Assembly (NCBI GenBank): GCA_044361535.1
Contig: JBIKIQ010000017.1
Coordinates: 1-64,000 of the forward strand
Origin: UBA952 sp044361535
Lineage (GTDB): Bacteria; Bacteroidota; Bacteroidia; Flavobacteriales_D; Crocinitomicaceae
Length of the DNA stretch: 64,000 bases
Reading direction: 5' to 3'
Shown: positions 9,252 to 17,145 of the stretch, piece after piece
Layout of the letters: every line of letters begins with the position of its first letter
Position numbering within the stretch: the stretch's first letter is position 1
Position numbers and translations under genes: made by a program
Notes under the pieces: model-generated
The model's database searches: none
The model's input: only the letters and a program-made list of their open reading frames with translations
What the model was told of the DNA's origin: nothing

Positions 9252-10248
9252 TTATTTTAATATCTTGAATAACAGATAGTAATGTTTTGCTTTTTCGTTC
9301 TGTTTCTTGCCATTCCAGTTCTATATTAGAATCCTTTGTAAATCCGCCCCCTACATAAAGATAAGCGGCATCTTTTTGAATCTGACAACAACGCAAGTTA
9401 ACGAAAAGTTTCGTATGTTCAGGAGAAACAGATCCTAAATATCCAGCATACAAAAAACGATTGTAATTCAAGTCATGATTTTCAATTGCCTCAATGAGTT
9501 CAATTGCCAATGCTTGCGGTAACCCGCTTACAGCTGGTGTTGGATGGAGGCAAGATGCTAATTCCAACGAAGTTCTATTTCCTAAATCAAAACTAATGTC
9601 TGTTCGTAAATGTTTTACAGGACCGGCATCAAATGAATAAGGACCTTGAATTTCTGTTTCCGCGATTCCTTGTTCAGCGAGTGTTTCTAAAATAAAGTCA
9701 GTCACATATTGTTGTTCATCTCTTTCTTTTTTTGCCCAATCCTCTTGATTTTCAATGGATTTTGTTCCTGCCAAGGACATGGTAAAAACGCTTTGTTTGT
9801 GAATTTCTAAAAGTATTTCAGGCGAAGCACCAATCCAAGTGCCAAATAGTGAGGAGCTCGCGAGATAAACAAAAGCTTTCGGGTATTTTTCACATAATGA
9901 ATTGAAGAGAACAAGTGTACATTCTGATGGAAATGAGACTTTCTTAACACGCGAGAAAACCACTTTTTTCATCCCTAATTCCTTCATGGCGGTTAGGAAA
10001 ACTTGAGCATTCCGCATGTATTTGGGATAATCAATAACCTCGGGTATATCAGTATGGAAATGCCACGTTGAGTTCTTTCTATCAGGATCCTTTGATTCGA
10101 TTACAGAAAAAATATATTGATTTTCACCTCGGAAATCTGAAATAATAAATCCATTTGGAGAATCACTCAATTTTTCAAGTTGCGTAAACGTTCCGTTTGA
10201 TTTTACAATTTCTTGTCCTGGAAAGCGATATGCAAGGAAATCTTCCAA
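9238..10248 (-). CDS. menF: Isochorismate synthase
   Basis: It converts chorismate to isochorismate at the head of the menaquinone branch. The 336-residue protein carries the chorismate-binding fold: GTWIGASPEILLE, SLAGTKS, LHPTPAVSGLPQ and YVGGGFTKDSNIELEWQET, which hold the catalytic and Mg-binding acidic residues. It is short for the family and lacks most of the divergent N-terminal region, as in other Bacteroidota. The only reasonable start is TTG at 10248, one base after the stop of the upstream thioesterase; the next in-frame Met is near residue 78. Its 3' end overlaps menD by 14 nt. Confidence 0.94.
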   Translation of the reverse strand: MEDFLAYRFPGQEIVKSNGTFTQLEKLSDSPNGFIISDFRGENQYIFSVIESKDPDRKNSTWHFHTDIPEVIDYPKYMRNAQVFLTAMKELGMKKVVFSRVKKVSFPSECTLVLFNSLCEKYPKAFVYLASSSLFGTWIGASPEILLEIHKQSVFTMSLAGTKSIENQEDWAKKERDEQQYVTDFILETLAEQGIAETEIQGPYSFDAGPVKHLRTDISFDLGNRTSLELASCLHPTPAVSGLPQALAIELIEAIENHDLNYNRFLYAGYLGSVSPEHTKLFVNLRCCQIQKDAAYLYVGGGFTKDSNIELEWQETERKSKTLLSVIQDIKINDLK

Positions 10249-10249
10249 A

Positions 10250-10675
10250 TTAATTTTGCTTTTTTGGGACTATCATTACAGTCAAACGCCCAGTACAAAC
10301 TAATTTGTTTGTTTCCTCATTAAAAATATCTACTTGCCAAATGTGTGTGCTCTTTCCTGCATGAACGATTTTTCCAATTGCTTTTACAAAGCCAGAACGA
10401 ACGCCTGAAACGTGATTGGCATTAATTTCTAATCCAACCGGAGCTTCTTTTTCTAAATCAATTAAAAGAGTTGAACCCATTGAGCCAATACTTTCGATAA
10501 GTGCCATACTTGCGCCACCGTGCAAAAGTCCCATGGGTTGATGCGTTCTGTGATCAACGGGCATTCTTGAAATCACATAATCATTACCAATTTCAATGCA
10601 TTCAATGCCAAGGGATTCCATGAGCGTGTTTTTGTTCATGGAATTCACGAGATCAAGAGAAACTTGTTTTAACAT
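10250..10675 (-). CDS. menI: Hotdog-fold thioesterase, probable DHNA-CoA hydrolase
   Basis: The 141-residue product is a PaaI/YbdB-type hotdog thioesterase with the active-site segment MGLLHGGASMALIESIGS, including the His-Gly-Gly and catalytic Glu pattern. It lies between menB and menF in a tight minus-strand operon. Hydrolysis of 1,4-dihydroxy-2-naphthoyl-CoA, the product of MenB, is therefore the natural role. Substrate identity is inferred from the neighbourhood, because hotdog thioesterases cannot be assigned by sequence alone. Confidence 0.85.
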   Translation of the reverse strand: MLKQVSLDLVNSMNKNTLMESLGIECIEIGNDYVISRMPVDHRTHQPMGLLHGGASMALIESIGSMGSTLLIDLEKEAPVGLEINANHVSGVRSGFVKAIGKIVHAGKSTHIWQVDIFNEETNKLVCTGRLTVMIVPKKQN

Positions 10676-10691
10676 CGTATTTTACTTTTCT

Positions 10692-11513
10692 TTATGGAAA
10701 CTTAGGAAACTGTTGAAAATCTGGATCTCTTTTTTCTAAAAACGCATTTTTACCTTCTTGAGCTTCGGCTGTCAAATAATAGAGTAGGGTAGCATCCCCT
10801 GCAAATTCCATTAAACCATGTTGACCATCTAATTCAGCATTCATCGCACGTTTAATCATTCGAACAGCCAACGGACTTCTTTTCATAATCGTTTTACACC
10901 ATTCAATGGTTGTGTCTTCTAATTCTGATAAGGGAACTACTTTATTAACCAACCCCATTTTTTCGGCTTCTTCAGCAGTATATTGATTACACAAAAACCA
11001 AATTTCTCTTGCTTTTTTCTGACCTACATGACGCGCTAAATAATTGGAACCAAATCCGCCATCGAAACTACCTACTTTCGGTCCTGTTTGACCAAATCGA
11101 GCATTATCAGAAGCTATGGTTAAATCACAGATAACATGTAGAACATGTCCACCACCAATAGCATAGCCATTTACCATAGCAATAACAGGCTTAGGGAGTG
11201 AACGAATAGCTTTGTGAAGATCTAACACATTTAATCTAGGAACTCCATTTTCAGAAATATATCCACCAACACCTTTTACATTTTGATCACCACCCGAACA
11301 GAATGCTTTATCTCCTTCGCCAGTAAGTATAACAACACTAATGTCGTTTCTTTCACGACAAATATGCATTGCATCAAGCATTTCCATATTTGTTTCGGGA
11401 CGAAAAGCATTGTAAACTTTAGGTCTATTGATGGTGATTTTTGCAATTCCTTCAAAGAATTCAAATTTTATGTCCGTATAGTTTTTTAAGGATTTCCAGT
11501 TGCGATTTGCCAT
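10692..11513 (-). CDS. menB: 1,4-dihydroxy-2-naphthoyl-CoA synthase
   Basis: This crotonase-family enzyme closes the second ring of the naphthoquinone from o-succinylbenzoyl-CoA. The 273-residue protein has the oxyanion-hole segment GDKAFCSGGDQNVKG and the MenB-specific block FGQTGPKVGSFDGGFGS, with the catalytic Asp that replaces bicarbonate in this subtype. It also has the C-terminal GKNAFLEKRDPDF. It is the first gene of menB-menI-menF-menD. A TATTTTTG box on the minus strand (11538-11531) lies 17 nt before the start. menA, menC and menE are not in this window. Confidence 0.97.
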   Translation of the reverse strand: MANRNWKSLKNYTDIKFEFFEGIAKITINRPKVYNAFRPETNMEMLDAMHICRERNDISVVILTGEGDKAFCSGGDQNVKGVGGYISENGVPRLNVLDLHKAIRSLPKPVIAMVNGYAIGGGHVLHVICDLTIASDNARFGQTGPKVGSFDGGFGSNYLARHVGQKKAREIWFLCNQYTAEEAEKMGLVNKVVPLSELEDTTIEWCKTIMKRSPLAVRMIKRAMNAELDGQHGLMEFAGDATLLYYLTAEAQEGKNAFLEKRDPDFQQFPKFP

Positions 11514-11530
11514 ATGTCTTAATTTGTTTG

Positions 11531-11538
11531 CAAAAATA
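11531..11538 (-). promoter_or_regulatory. Candidate -7 box of the men operon
   Basis: On the minus strand TATTTTTG matches the TAnnTTTG element and sits 17 nt before the menB ATG. No TTG lies at the expected 17-23 nt spacing, so only the -7 half is supported. Confidence 0.45.
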
Positions 11539-11644
11539 ATAACAAACTACAATCAGTATTAGTTCTAAAAATAAAAACTCACTATTCTCATCTTTGATGA
11601 ATTGATTGCGTAAATTATGAATAACTTAGTTGAAATTATCTGCG

Positions 11645-12544
11645 ATGAAAGTTATTATGAAGCTCTGTTTGGTTGTAATTGTGACTTTGATAGGTTTTTC
11701 ATGTACCTTTTATTACAAGACAGCTGATATAGACGCTAATCTAAAAAAGGCGGTTTCTCAAGTTAATTCAAATTCAGATGACGCCCAAACAAAAATTGAA
11801 ACAACTAAAAAGGATTTTTATGCAATGAATTGTAATTCAACTGATCCAACTGTTCAAAAGGCAAAGGATTATTTGGTTACTTTGGAAAATGAGATGAAAG
11901 AAATACATCAAATTAAAGCCACTATTAATGAAGAATACGATGTTTTTTTGAAATATTCTAAAGGGGAATCGCAAATTCAATCAAATTCTGAAGAGTGGAA
12001 AAAACTGAAACAGACAAAAAAAATCGTGAAAGCTTCCTCAAAGGATTTTAAAAGAAAGGGGAAAAAAATAAGCAAAATCGCATCTGATTTTACTGCATTT
12101 ACATCAACGGAATTAAAATCTATTCAATTTGTTGATGTAATTTCTTACAATAAGAAGTTTGAAGAATTGCAAGAAAACTTTGTAAAAAAAGAAAAAGAGC
12201 TTTTTGTACAATTGATAAAACAAGAAAGTGATGTTGTTGAATTAATTTCAAAGAAATCAGATTCAAATGTTGAAAAATGCCAATTATTAAAAGATGATCT
12301 TACAAAAATATCTTTAGTGAAAAAAAAAATTACGAGTCTTTCACCAAAAATTGGACAATCAATGTCAAGTTTCAAATCGGCGTCTAAAGGATTTTCTCGA
12401 ATTTATTCGTGTTCGATTGAATGGGAGATAGTTAAAAAAACAGAAACCAGTTTAAACGAACACCAACTTGAATTACAGGCTATTATTAATGAATTGTCGC
12501 AAATAAAGGCGCACATGCAAGAAGTAATTACATCGATGAATTAA
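11645..12544 (+). CDS. Uncharacterised coiled-coil lipoprotein
   Basis: I do not recognise the family. ATG at 11645 gives a short basic start, a hydrophobic stretch and a lipobox (IGFSC), so the product should be lipidated at Cys20 and sit in the envelope. A TTG 15 nt upstream is less likely because it only lengthens the signal. The rest, about 280 residues, is Lys/Glu/Ser-rich and mostly helical, with long heptad-like stretches. Two further Cys (in NCNST and KCQLL) and one in YSCSIEW could form disulfides. It is a single gene divergent from menB. Confidence 0.75.
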   Translation: MKVIMKLCLVVIVTLIGFSCTFYYKTADIDANLKKAVSQVNSNSDDAQTKIETTKKDFYAMNCNSTDPTVQKAKDYLVTLENEMKEIHQIKATINEEYDVFLKYSKGESQIQSNSEEWKKLKQTKKIVKASSKDFKRKGKKISKIASDFTAFTSTELKSIQFVDVISYNKKFEELQENFVKKEKELFVQLIKQESDVVELISKKSDSNVEKCQLLKDDLTKISLVKKKITSLSPKIGQSMSSFKSASKGFSRIYSCSIEWEIVKKTETSLNEHQLELQAIINELSQIKAHMQEVITSMN

Positions 12545-12645
12545 TTTTAAATAGTCAAATTAATACTGGCCCAAGCAATGTCAGTTTTTAATTCTAAGGA
12601 AACTTTAATTCTATAATTTATTTCCTTTTTACCCTTATAATTCCG

Positions 12646-12653
12646 TAATTTTG
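12646..12653 (+). promoter_or_regulatory. Candidate -7 box of the ccsBA gene
   Basis: TAATTTTG ends 15 nt before ATG 12669. It overlaps the upstream TTG at 12651, which argues that translation starts at the ATG and not at that TTG. Confidence 0.5.
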
Positions 12654-12668
12654 TACCCAATCAATTTT

Positions 12669-15600
12669 ATGGAAAAATTTTCAAAAGCCTTTTTCTCAAT
12701 GCGCATGATGGCGGTCGCAATGATCGTTTTTTTGGTCGCAATCGCAGTCGCAACATTTATTGAATCTTCAAATGGAATTCAAGCAGCAAAAATACTGATT
12801 TACAACGCTTTGTGGTTTGAGATTTTATTGGTTTATCTTGGCATGAACTTGATTTCTAATATTTTCAAATACCGAATGTTTCAAAGAGAAAAAATGGCCA
12901 TGTTGGCTTTCCACATATCATTCTTGGTTATTTTGATTGGTGCCGGTGTAACTCGCTTCGTAAGTTTTGAAGGGTTGATGCTTATTCGAGAAGGTCAATC
13001 TGTTAATTACATTTATTCGGCAGATCCACATTTGAATATCCGTATAAATGACGGTAAAATGCAATTTAAATACAAGGAGAAAATGTTTATGTCAACCATT
13101 ACATCAAATTCTTTCTCGATACCGGTTGAGTTCCCCAATCATAAAAATCCTATTGAAATCAATTACGTAAAATTTGAATCCAAAATGATTGATACCCTTG
13201 TGATTGATTCTAAGCTAAATTCAAGTGTTTTGGATATTGTCACCAATGGTATGCAATCAAATTATGTTGGTAAAAATGATTTTTTAATGGCTGGCACGGT
13301 TCCTATTTCATTTGAGAAAAAAAATACACCCAAAGGAGGAATTGATGTTAGAGAGAACAAGGGAAAAGTTGAAATGAAAACAGATTTGGATGTTCGTTAC
13401 CTGCCCATGTCAGAAATGCAAAAGGCAAGACAAACTGGAGCTCCTATTCCAGATAGTATATATCAAATTATTCCGAAAAACACGTGGGTTGAATTTAAAA
13501 CCACCACATTATATCAGTCAGGTGAAAATCAATTTGTTTTTAAGCAGCTGATTCAAAATGCTAAAAAAACCTTGGTCCCATCAGGAAAAAAAGACAGAGG
13601 AAGCGATTATTTAACGCTTGAAGTTACGGATGGAAATGCAAAAAAAATCGTACAATTGAAAGGAGGGATGAATACCATACCAGAAAAAGCAATGTTCAAT
13701 TTTGAAGGTTTGACTTACGAATTGGAGTATGGTTCCGTAGAAATTAAATTACCTTTTGCCATTAAATGCCGCGATTTCAAACTAGATAAGTATCCGGGTT
13801 CTGAGTCGCCTTCTTCTTTTTCAAGTGATTTGACAATCGAGGATCCAAAAAACAAGGTTAATCGCAATGTGAAAGTCTTCATGAATAACGTTGTTGATTA
13901 CCAGGGATATCGATTTTTTCAATCTGCCTATGATTTAGATGATCCGAAAACGCCTGAAAATGAAGAAGGAACTCGGTTAAGCGTGAATCATGATTGGTGG
14001 GGTACAAACATTACCTATGTTGGATATTTACTCATGTCAATCGGAATGATTTTATCCTTGTTTGCGAAAACAGGACGTTTTAAAGATTTGAATGGAAAGT
14101 TGACAAAATTAAAACAAAAAAGAAGTCAACTTGCCACTCTACTATTGATAGCATTTTTGACGGTTGGAAAAACAAACTTCTCCCAAAATGCTACATCCAA
14201 TGGGGAACACAATCACGAAATGCACGATGGACACGATCATTCAGGACACGATCACGCAAATGAACCTGCAAATAATCCAGAAACATCAGTTCCAGAGAAA
14301 TCAAATGAAAAGCCAATATTTCGTATAGTGTCTAAGGATCATTCGGACGAGTTGTCAACCTTGCTAGTTCAAGATTTTTCAGGTCGAATTATTCCTTTTC
14401 ATACCTTGTGCGATCAATTGTTACGAAAGATTAATCGATCAAATAAATATAAGGATTACAATGCAGTACAAACCATTTTAAGTATGCATATGTATCCTAT
14501 GTATTGGATGAAACAGCCCATTATTCAAGTTCCTGCGCAATTGAGAGAAAAGTTAAAGTTGAAAATTGAGTTTGTTAGTTTAGAGGATGTCATGGATAAT
14601 TCCAACGGTCAATTTAAATGGTTGAAACAATACGAGGAGGCATTCAAGAAAGCGGATTCACGCAAAAATGAATTTGATAAGAAATTGATCAAATTGAATG
14701 AGAAATTTGAAGTCGTTCAAGCCATTTTTATGTGGCGTTACATGAAAATTGTTCCAAAGTCAAATGACAAAGAGAATCGATGGTTTACCCCTTTAAGTTC
14801 TGAACTTTCCAAAACGGATTCAATTTCATCAACTGTTATGCTTCAATACTTGACAGCAATCAATCAAGCTGCTCAAGATGGTCAGTATGGTAAAGCGACA
14901 GATTTGTTAAACAAATTCAAAGAATGGCAGCGTAAAATTGCAAAGAACATTGCTCCCGATGAAACAGCTGTAAAAATGGAGGTTTCCTACAACAAAATGG
15001 AAATCTTTAAAAACACGTACCGAAGTTATTTGATACTAGGCTTTTTACTTCTCATCATTTTCTTTATTAGAATTTTCACAAAGCCCGATGCAGGGTACTA
15101 TAAAGTTTCTGAATGGATTCGAAAAATATTATTGTTTTTACTTATAGTTATTTTCTTCTATCACGGTGCTGGATTGGGAATGCGCTGGTATATTTCAGGT
15201 CACGCTCCTTGGAGTAATGGTTATGAGGCTGTCGTTTTTATTGCATGGGTAACAATGATTGCCGGCTTTTCTTTCATGCGAAAAAATGCTGTAATCATAG
15301 CGGGTACAGCTGTGCTTGCGTCTTTGATGGTATTTGTAACGGAAATGAATTTATTAGACCCGGAAATCACGCCTTTGGTTCCTGTTTTAAAATCCTATTG
15401 GTTAATGATCCATGTTGCCATAATTACGGGAAGCTATGGATTTTTAGGATTAGCAGCCATTTTAGCAATCCTTAATTTAACCCTTTACATTTTCAGAACA
15501 AAGAAAAACGGAGAGTTAGTGACCATAAACATCAATGAATTGACTTATGTTTCTGAAATGACAATGACAATTGGATTGTTCATGTTAACCATTGGAACTT

Positions 15601-15941
15601 TCTTGGGTGGGATTTGGGCAAATGAGTCTTGGGGGAGATATTGGGGATGGGATCCAAAAGAAACATGGGCATTGGTTTCTGTATTAGTATATGCGGTTAT
15701 TTTACATTTGAGATATATTCCGGCACTGAAAGGGAAATTCGTCTTTAATGTGGTAAGTCTTTGGGGATATTCAGCAATATTGTTCACGTTCTTTGGTGTA
15801 AATTTCTTTTTGGTAGGATTACATTCCTACGCACAAGGAGATGGATTTGCGAAGCTTCCAAATTGGGTATATGTAACCGTTGGGCTATTTGTTCTCTTTA
15901 CTATTGTTGCTGCAATTAGAAATCGGAATTACAAAAAGTAA
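12669..15941 (+). CDS. ccsA: Cytochrome c biogenesis protein CcsBA (ResB-ResC fusion)
   Basis: This 1090-residue membrane protein is a system II cytochrome c synthase. It passes haem across the membrane and ligates it to apocytochrome CxxCH motifs. The N-terminal ResB part has three membrane segments and a large periplasmic region (residues about 1-470). A signal-like segment (LATLLLIAFLTVG) follows, then a His-rich linker (HNHEMHDGHDHSGHDH) near residue 510, then a soluble domain seen in Bacteroidota homologues. The ResC/CcsA part occupies the last 330 residues, with haem-handling His in SGHAPWSNGYE and the WWD motif WGRYWGWDPKETWA. The start at 12669 is chosen over the in-frame TTG at 12651. 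The histidine cluster might bind metal or haem, which is inference. Confidence 0.95.
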   Translation: MEKFSKAFFSMRMMAVAMIVFLVAIAVATFIESSNGIQAAKILIYNALWFEILLVYLGMNLISNIFKYRMFQREKMAMLAFHISFLVILIGAGVTRFVSFEGLMLIREGQSVNYIYSADPHLNIRINDGKMQFKYKEKMFMSTITSNSFSIPVEFPNHKNPIEINYVKFESKMIDTLVIDSKLNSSVLDIVTNGMQSNYVGKNDFLMAGTVPISFEKKNTPKGGIDVRENKGKVEMKTDLDVRYLPMSEMQKARQTGAPIPDSIYQIIPKNTWVEFKTTTLYQSGENQFVFKQLIQNAKKTLVPSGKKDRGSDYLTLEVTDGNAKKIVQLKGGMNTIPEKAMFNFEGLTYELEYGSVEIKLPFAIKCRDFKLDKYPGSESPSSFSSDLTIEDPKNKVNRNVKVFMNNVVDYQGYRFFQSAYDLDDPKTPENEEGTRLSVNHDWWGTNITYVGYLLMSIGMILSLFAKTGRFKDLNGKLTKLKQKRSQLATLLLIAFLTVGKTNFSQNATSNGEHNHEMHDGHDHSGHDHANEPANNPETSVPEKSNEKPIFRIVSKDHSDELSTLLVQDFSGRIIPFHTLCDQLLRKINRSNKYKDYNAVQTILSMHMYPMYWMKQPIIQVPAQLREKLKLKIEFVSLEDVMDNSNGQFKWLKQYEEAFKKADSRKNEFDKKLIKLNEKFEVVQAIFMWRYMKIVPKSNDKENRWFTPLSSELSKTDSISSTVMLQYLTAINQAAQDGQYGKATDLLNKFKEWQRKIAKNIAPDETAVKMEVSYNKMEIFKNTYRSYLILGFLLLIIFFIRIFTKPDAGYYKVSEWIRKILLFLLIVIFFYHGAGLGMRWYISGHAPWSNGYEAVVFIAWVTMIAGFSFMRKNAVIIAGTAVLASLMVFVTEMNLLDPEITPLVPVLKSYWLMIHVAIITGSYGFLGLAAILAILNLTLYIFRTKKNGELVTININELTYVSEMTMTIGLFMLTIGTFLGGIWANESWGRYWGWDPKETWALVSVLVYAVILHLRYIPALKGKFVFNVVSLWGYSAILFTFFGVNFFLVGLHSYAQGDGFAKLPNWVYVTVGLFVLFTIVAAIRNRNYKK

Positions 15942-15948
15942 ATCGCAC

Positions 15949-15971
15949 AAAAAAAGGGAACCGAAGTCCCC
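15949..15971 (-). terminator. Terminator of the HU gene with UUCG tetraloop
   Basis: On the minus strand GGGGAC-TTCG-GTTCCC (15971-15956) is followed by seven T residues (15955-15949). The C(UUCG)G loop is an especially stable tetraloop. It lies 26 nt past the HU stop. Read on the plus strand it could also stop ccsBA transcripts, though the T-run there is poor. Confidence 0.85.
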
Positions 15972-15997
15972 TAATTTCTTTGTAAATAATCGATTGA

Positions 15998-16270
15998 TTA
16001 GTTTACGCTGCTTGATAAATCAGCACCAGCTTTGAAACGGATAGTTTTCTTAGCTTCGATTTTGATAACAGCACCAGTTTTAGGGTTACGACCATTTCTT
16101 GCAGCTCTATCAGATACAGAGAAAGAACCAAATCCTACTAAAGAGATTCTGTCGTTACTTTTCAATGCTCCTGTAGCAGCAGTAATAAAACCATCTAATG
16201 CTTTTTTAGCATCAGCTTTTGACAATCCAGAGTTGTCTGCAATCGCATCGATTAATTCAGCTTTGTTCAT
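15998..16270 (-). CDS. hup: HU-family nucleoid DNA-binding protein
   Basis: This is a small histone-like protein that bends and compacts DNA as a dimer. The 90-residue product is full length for HU: MNKAELIDAIA start, GFGSFSVSDRAARNGRNPKTG DNA-binding arm with the intercalating Pro, and KKTIRFKAGADL end. I chose ATG 16270. An upstream in-frame start at 16312 would add 14 residues not found in HU and would fall inside the likely promoter box. It is monocistronic, with a strong terminator. Confidence 0.95.
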   Translation of the reverse strand: MNKAELIDAIADNSGLSKADAKKALDGFITAATGALKSNDRISLVGFGSFSVSDRAARNGRNPKTGAVIKIEAKKTIRFKAGADLSSSVN

Positions 16271-16311
16271 TTTTGTTTGTTTAAATGGGTTAATAAATAA
16301 TTTTACTATCA

Positions 16312-16340
16312 CAAATATATCTGATTATCAATGCGCGCAA
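16312..16340 (-). promoter_or_regulatory. Promoter of the HU gene
   Basis: On the minus strand TTG (16340-16338), 18 nt, then TATATTTG (16319-16312) fits the flavobacterial pattern. The box lies 41 nt before ATG 16270. Confidence 0.6.
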
Positions 16341-16766
16341 GCTTTGAAGGTAAAAAAAATGCACAAAATGTTGAAAAATCAAGGGTTTTGTTGATAAAAG
16401 CACCATTTTCTTGTCAAAATCAATTGTAAGTGCATGATTTAACTAGGAAGTTAGCGTGTAAACAGGTTAGATATGGATGATAAAGAAATTCCGTCAAATA
16501 GCTTTCCTATCTTCAATACATCTGTCTGTATCTCAAAGGTAGTTGGTTTGATTTTTAGAAATAGCTATTTTTAGTATCACTTATATATGCCATATGTATT
16601 TTTTATGTCCTTCATATGTTTTATTACAAAAGGCATGAATTATTATCAAAATTATTCTTATCTCATTCGTTTTTATCAGGCAATTGAAATTTCTACCTAC
16701 TTTAACGAGCTATTTCTTAATATCTTTGAAAAAAAGACGAAAATTGTGGAAAACATACAAAGAATT
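16341..16766. other. Gene-free interval between HU and DUF2795 genes
   Basis: This AT-rich stretch is the longest without a convincing gene. I see no tRNA, strong hairpin or conserved protein. An 87-codon open frame (16587-16850) starts inside it but has no recognisable features and overlaps the next gene's promoter. Confidence 0.5.
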
Positions 16767-16799
16767 TTTGCTGAAAGTTTAGAAAAAAAACTATTTTTG
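16767..16799 (+). promoter_or_regulatory. Promoter of the DUF2795 gene
   Basis: TTTG (16767-16770), 21 nt, TATTTTTG (16792-16799). This is a close match to the Bacteroidota sigma-A consensus, 35 nt before ATG 16835. Confidence 0.65.
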
Positions 16800-16834
16800 T
16801 CTCCCGAATTTGGAACGCCTAAAAATTTACACCT

Positions 16835-17056
16835 ATGTATTGGACGTTAGAACTTGCATCCTATTTAGAAGATGCCCCTTGGCCAGCAACTAAGGAAGAA
16901 TTAATTGATTTTGCAATCAGAACTGGAGCTCCGTTGGAGGTAGTTGAAAATCTTCAAGATCTCGAAGACGAAGGTGATATGTATGAAAGTATCGAAGAAA
17001 TTTGGCCGGATTACCCATCGCGTGAAGATTTTCTATTCAACGAAGACGAGTATTAG
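16835..17056 (+). CDS. DUF2795 domain protein
   Basis: This 73-residue acidic protein is strongly conserved in Flavobacteria (MYWTLELASYLEDAPWPATKEEL, ending DFLFNEDEY). DUF2795 resembles a small helical domain, and the sequence TRTGAPLEVVENLQ suggests a helix-turn-helix-like shape. No function is established that I know of. It has its own promoter and terminator, so it is a stand-alone transcript just ahead of prfB. Confidence 0.9.
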   Translation: MYWTLELASYLEDAPWPATKEELIDFAIRTGAPLEVVENLQDLEDEGDMYESIEEIWPDYPSREDFLFNEDEY

Positions 17057-17057
17057 T

Positions 17058-17086
17058 AAAATCCCACTGAGAAGTGGGATTTTTTT
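17058..17086 (+). terminator. Terminator after the DUF2795 gene
   Basis: ATCCCACT-gaga-AGTGGGAT (17061-17080) is a perfect 8-bp stem, flanked by A residues before and six T residues after. This is a textbook intrinsic terminator, two bases past the stop codon. Confidence 0.92.
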
Positions 17087-17133
17087 AAATAGAAAATAGA
17101 GCAACTACCTCCTAATATTCCAACATTCTTGGT

Positions 17134-17141
17134 TAACTTTG
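17134..17141 (+). promoter_or_regulatory. -7 box abutting prfB start
   Basis: TAACTTTG ends only 4 nt before the prfB ATG at 17146. If used, transcription would start at or next to the start codon, giving a leaderless or nearly leaderless mRNA. Confidence 0.5.
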
Positions 17142-17145
17142 CTTA

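Noticed and set aside
16587..16850. 87-codon open frame upstream of the DUF2795 gene
   Set aside because: It overlaps the promoter and start of a well-supported gene, shows no family features and has the composition of non-coding AT-rich DNA.
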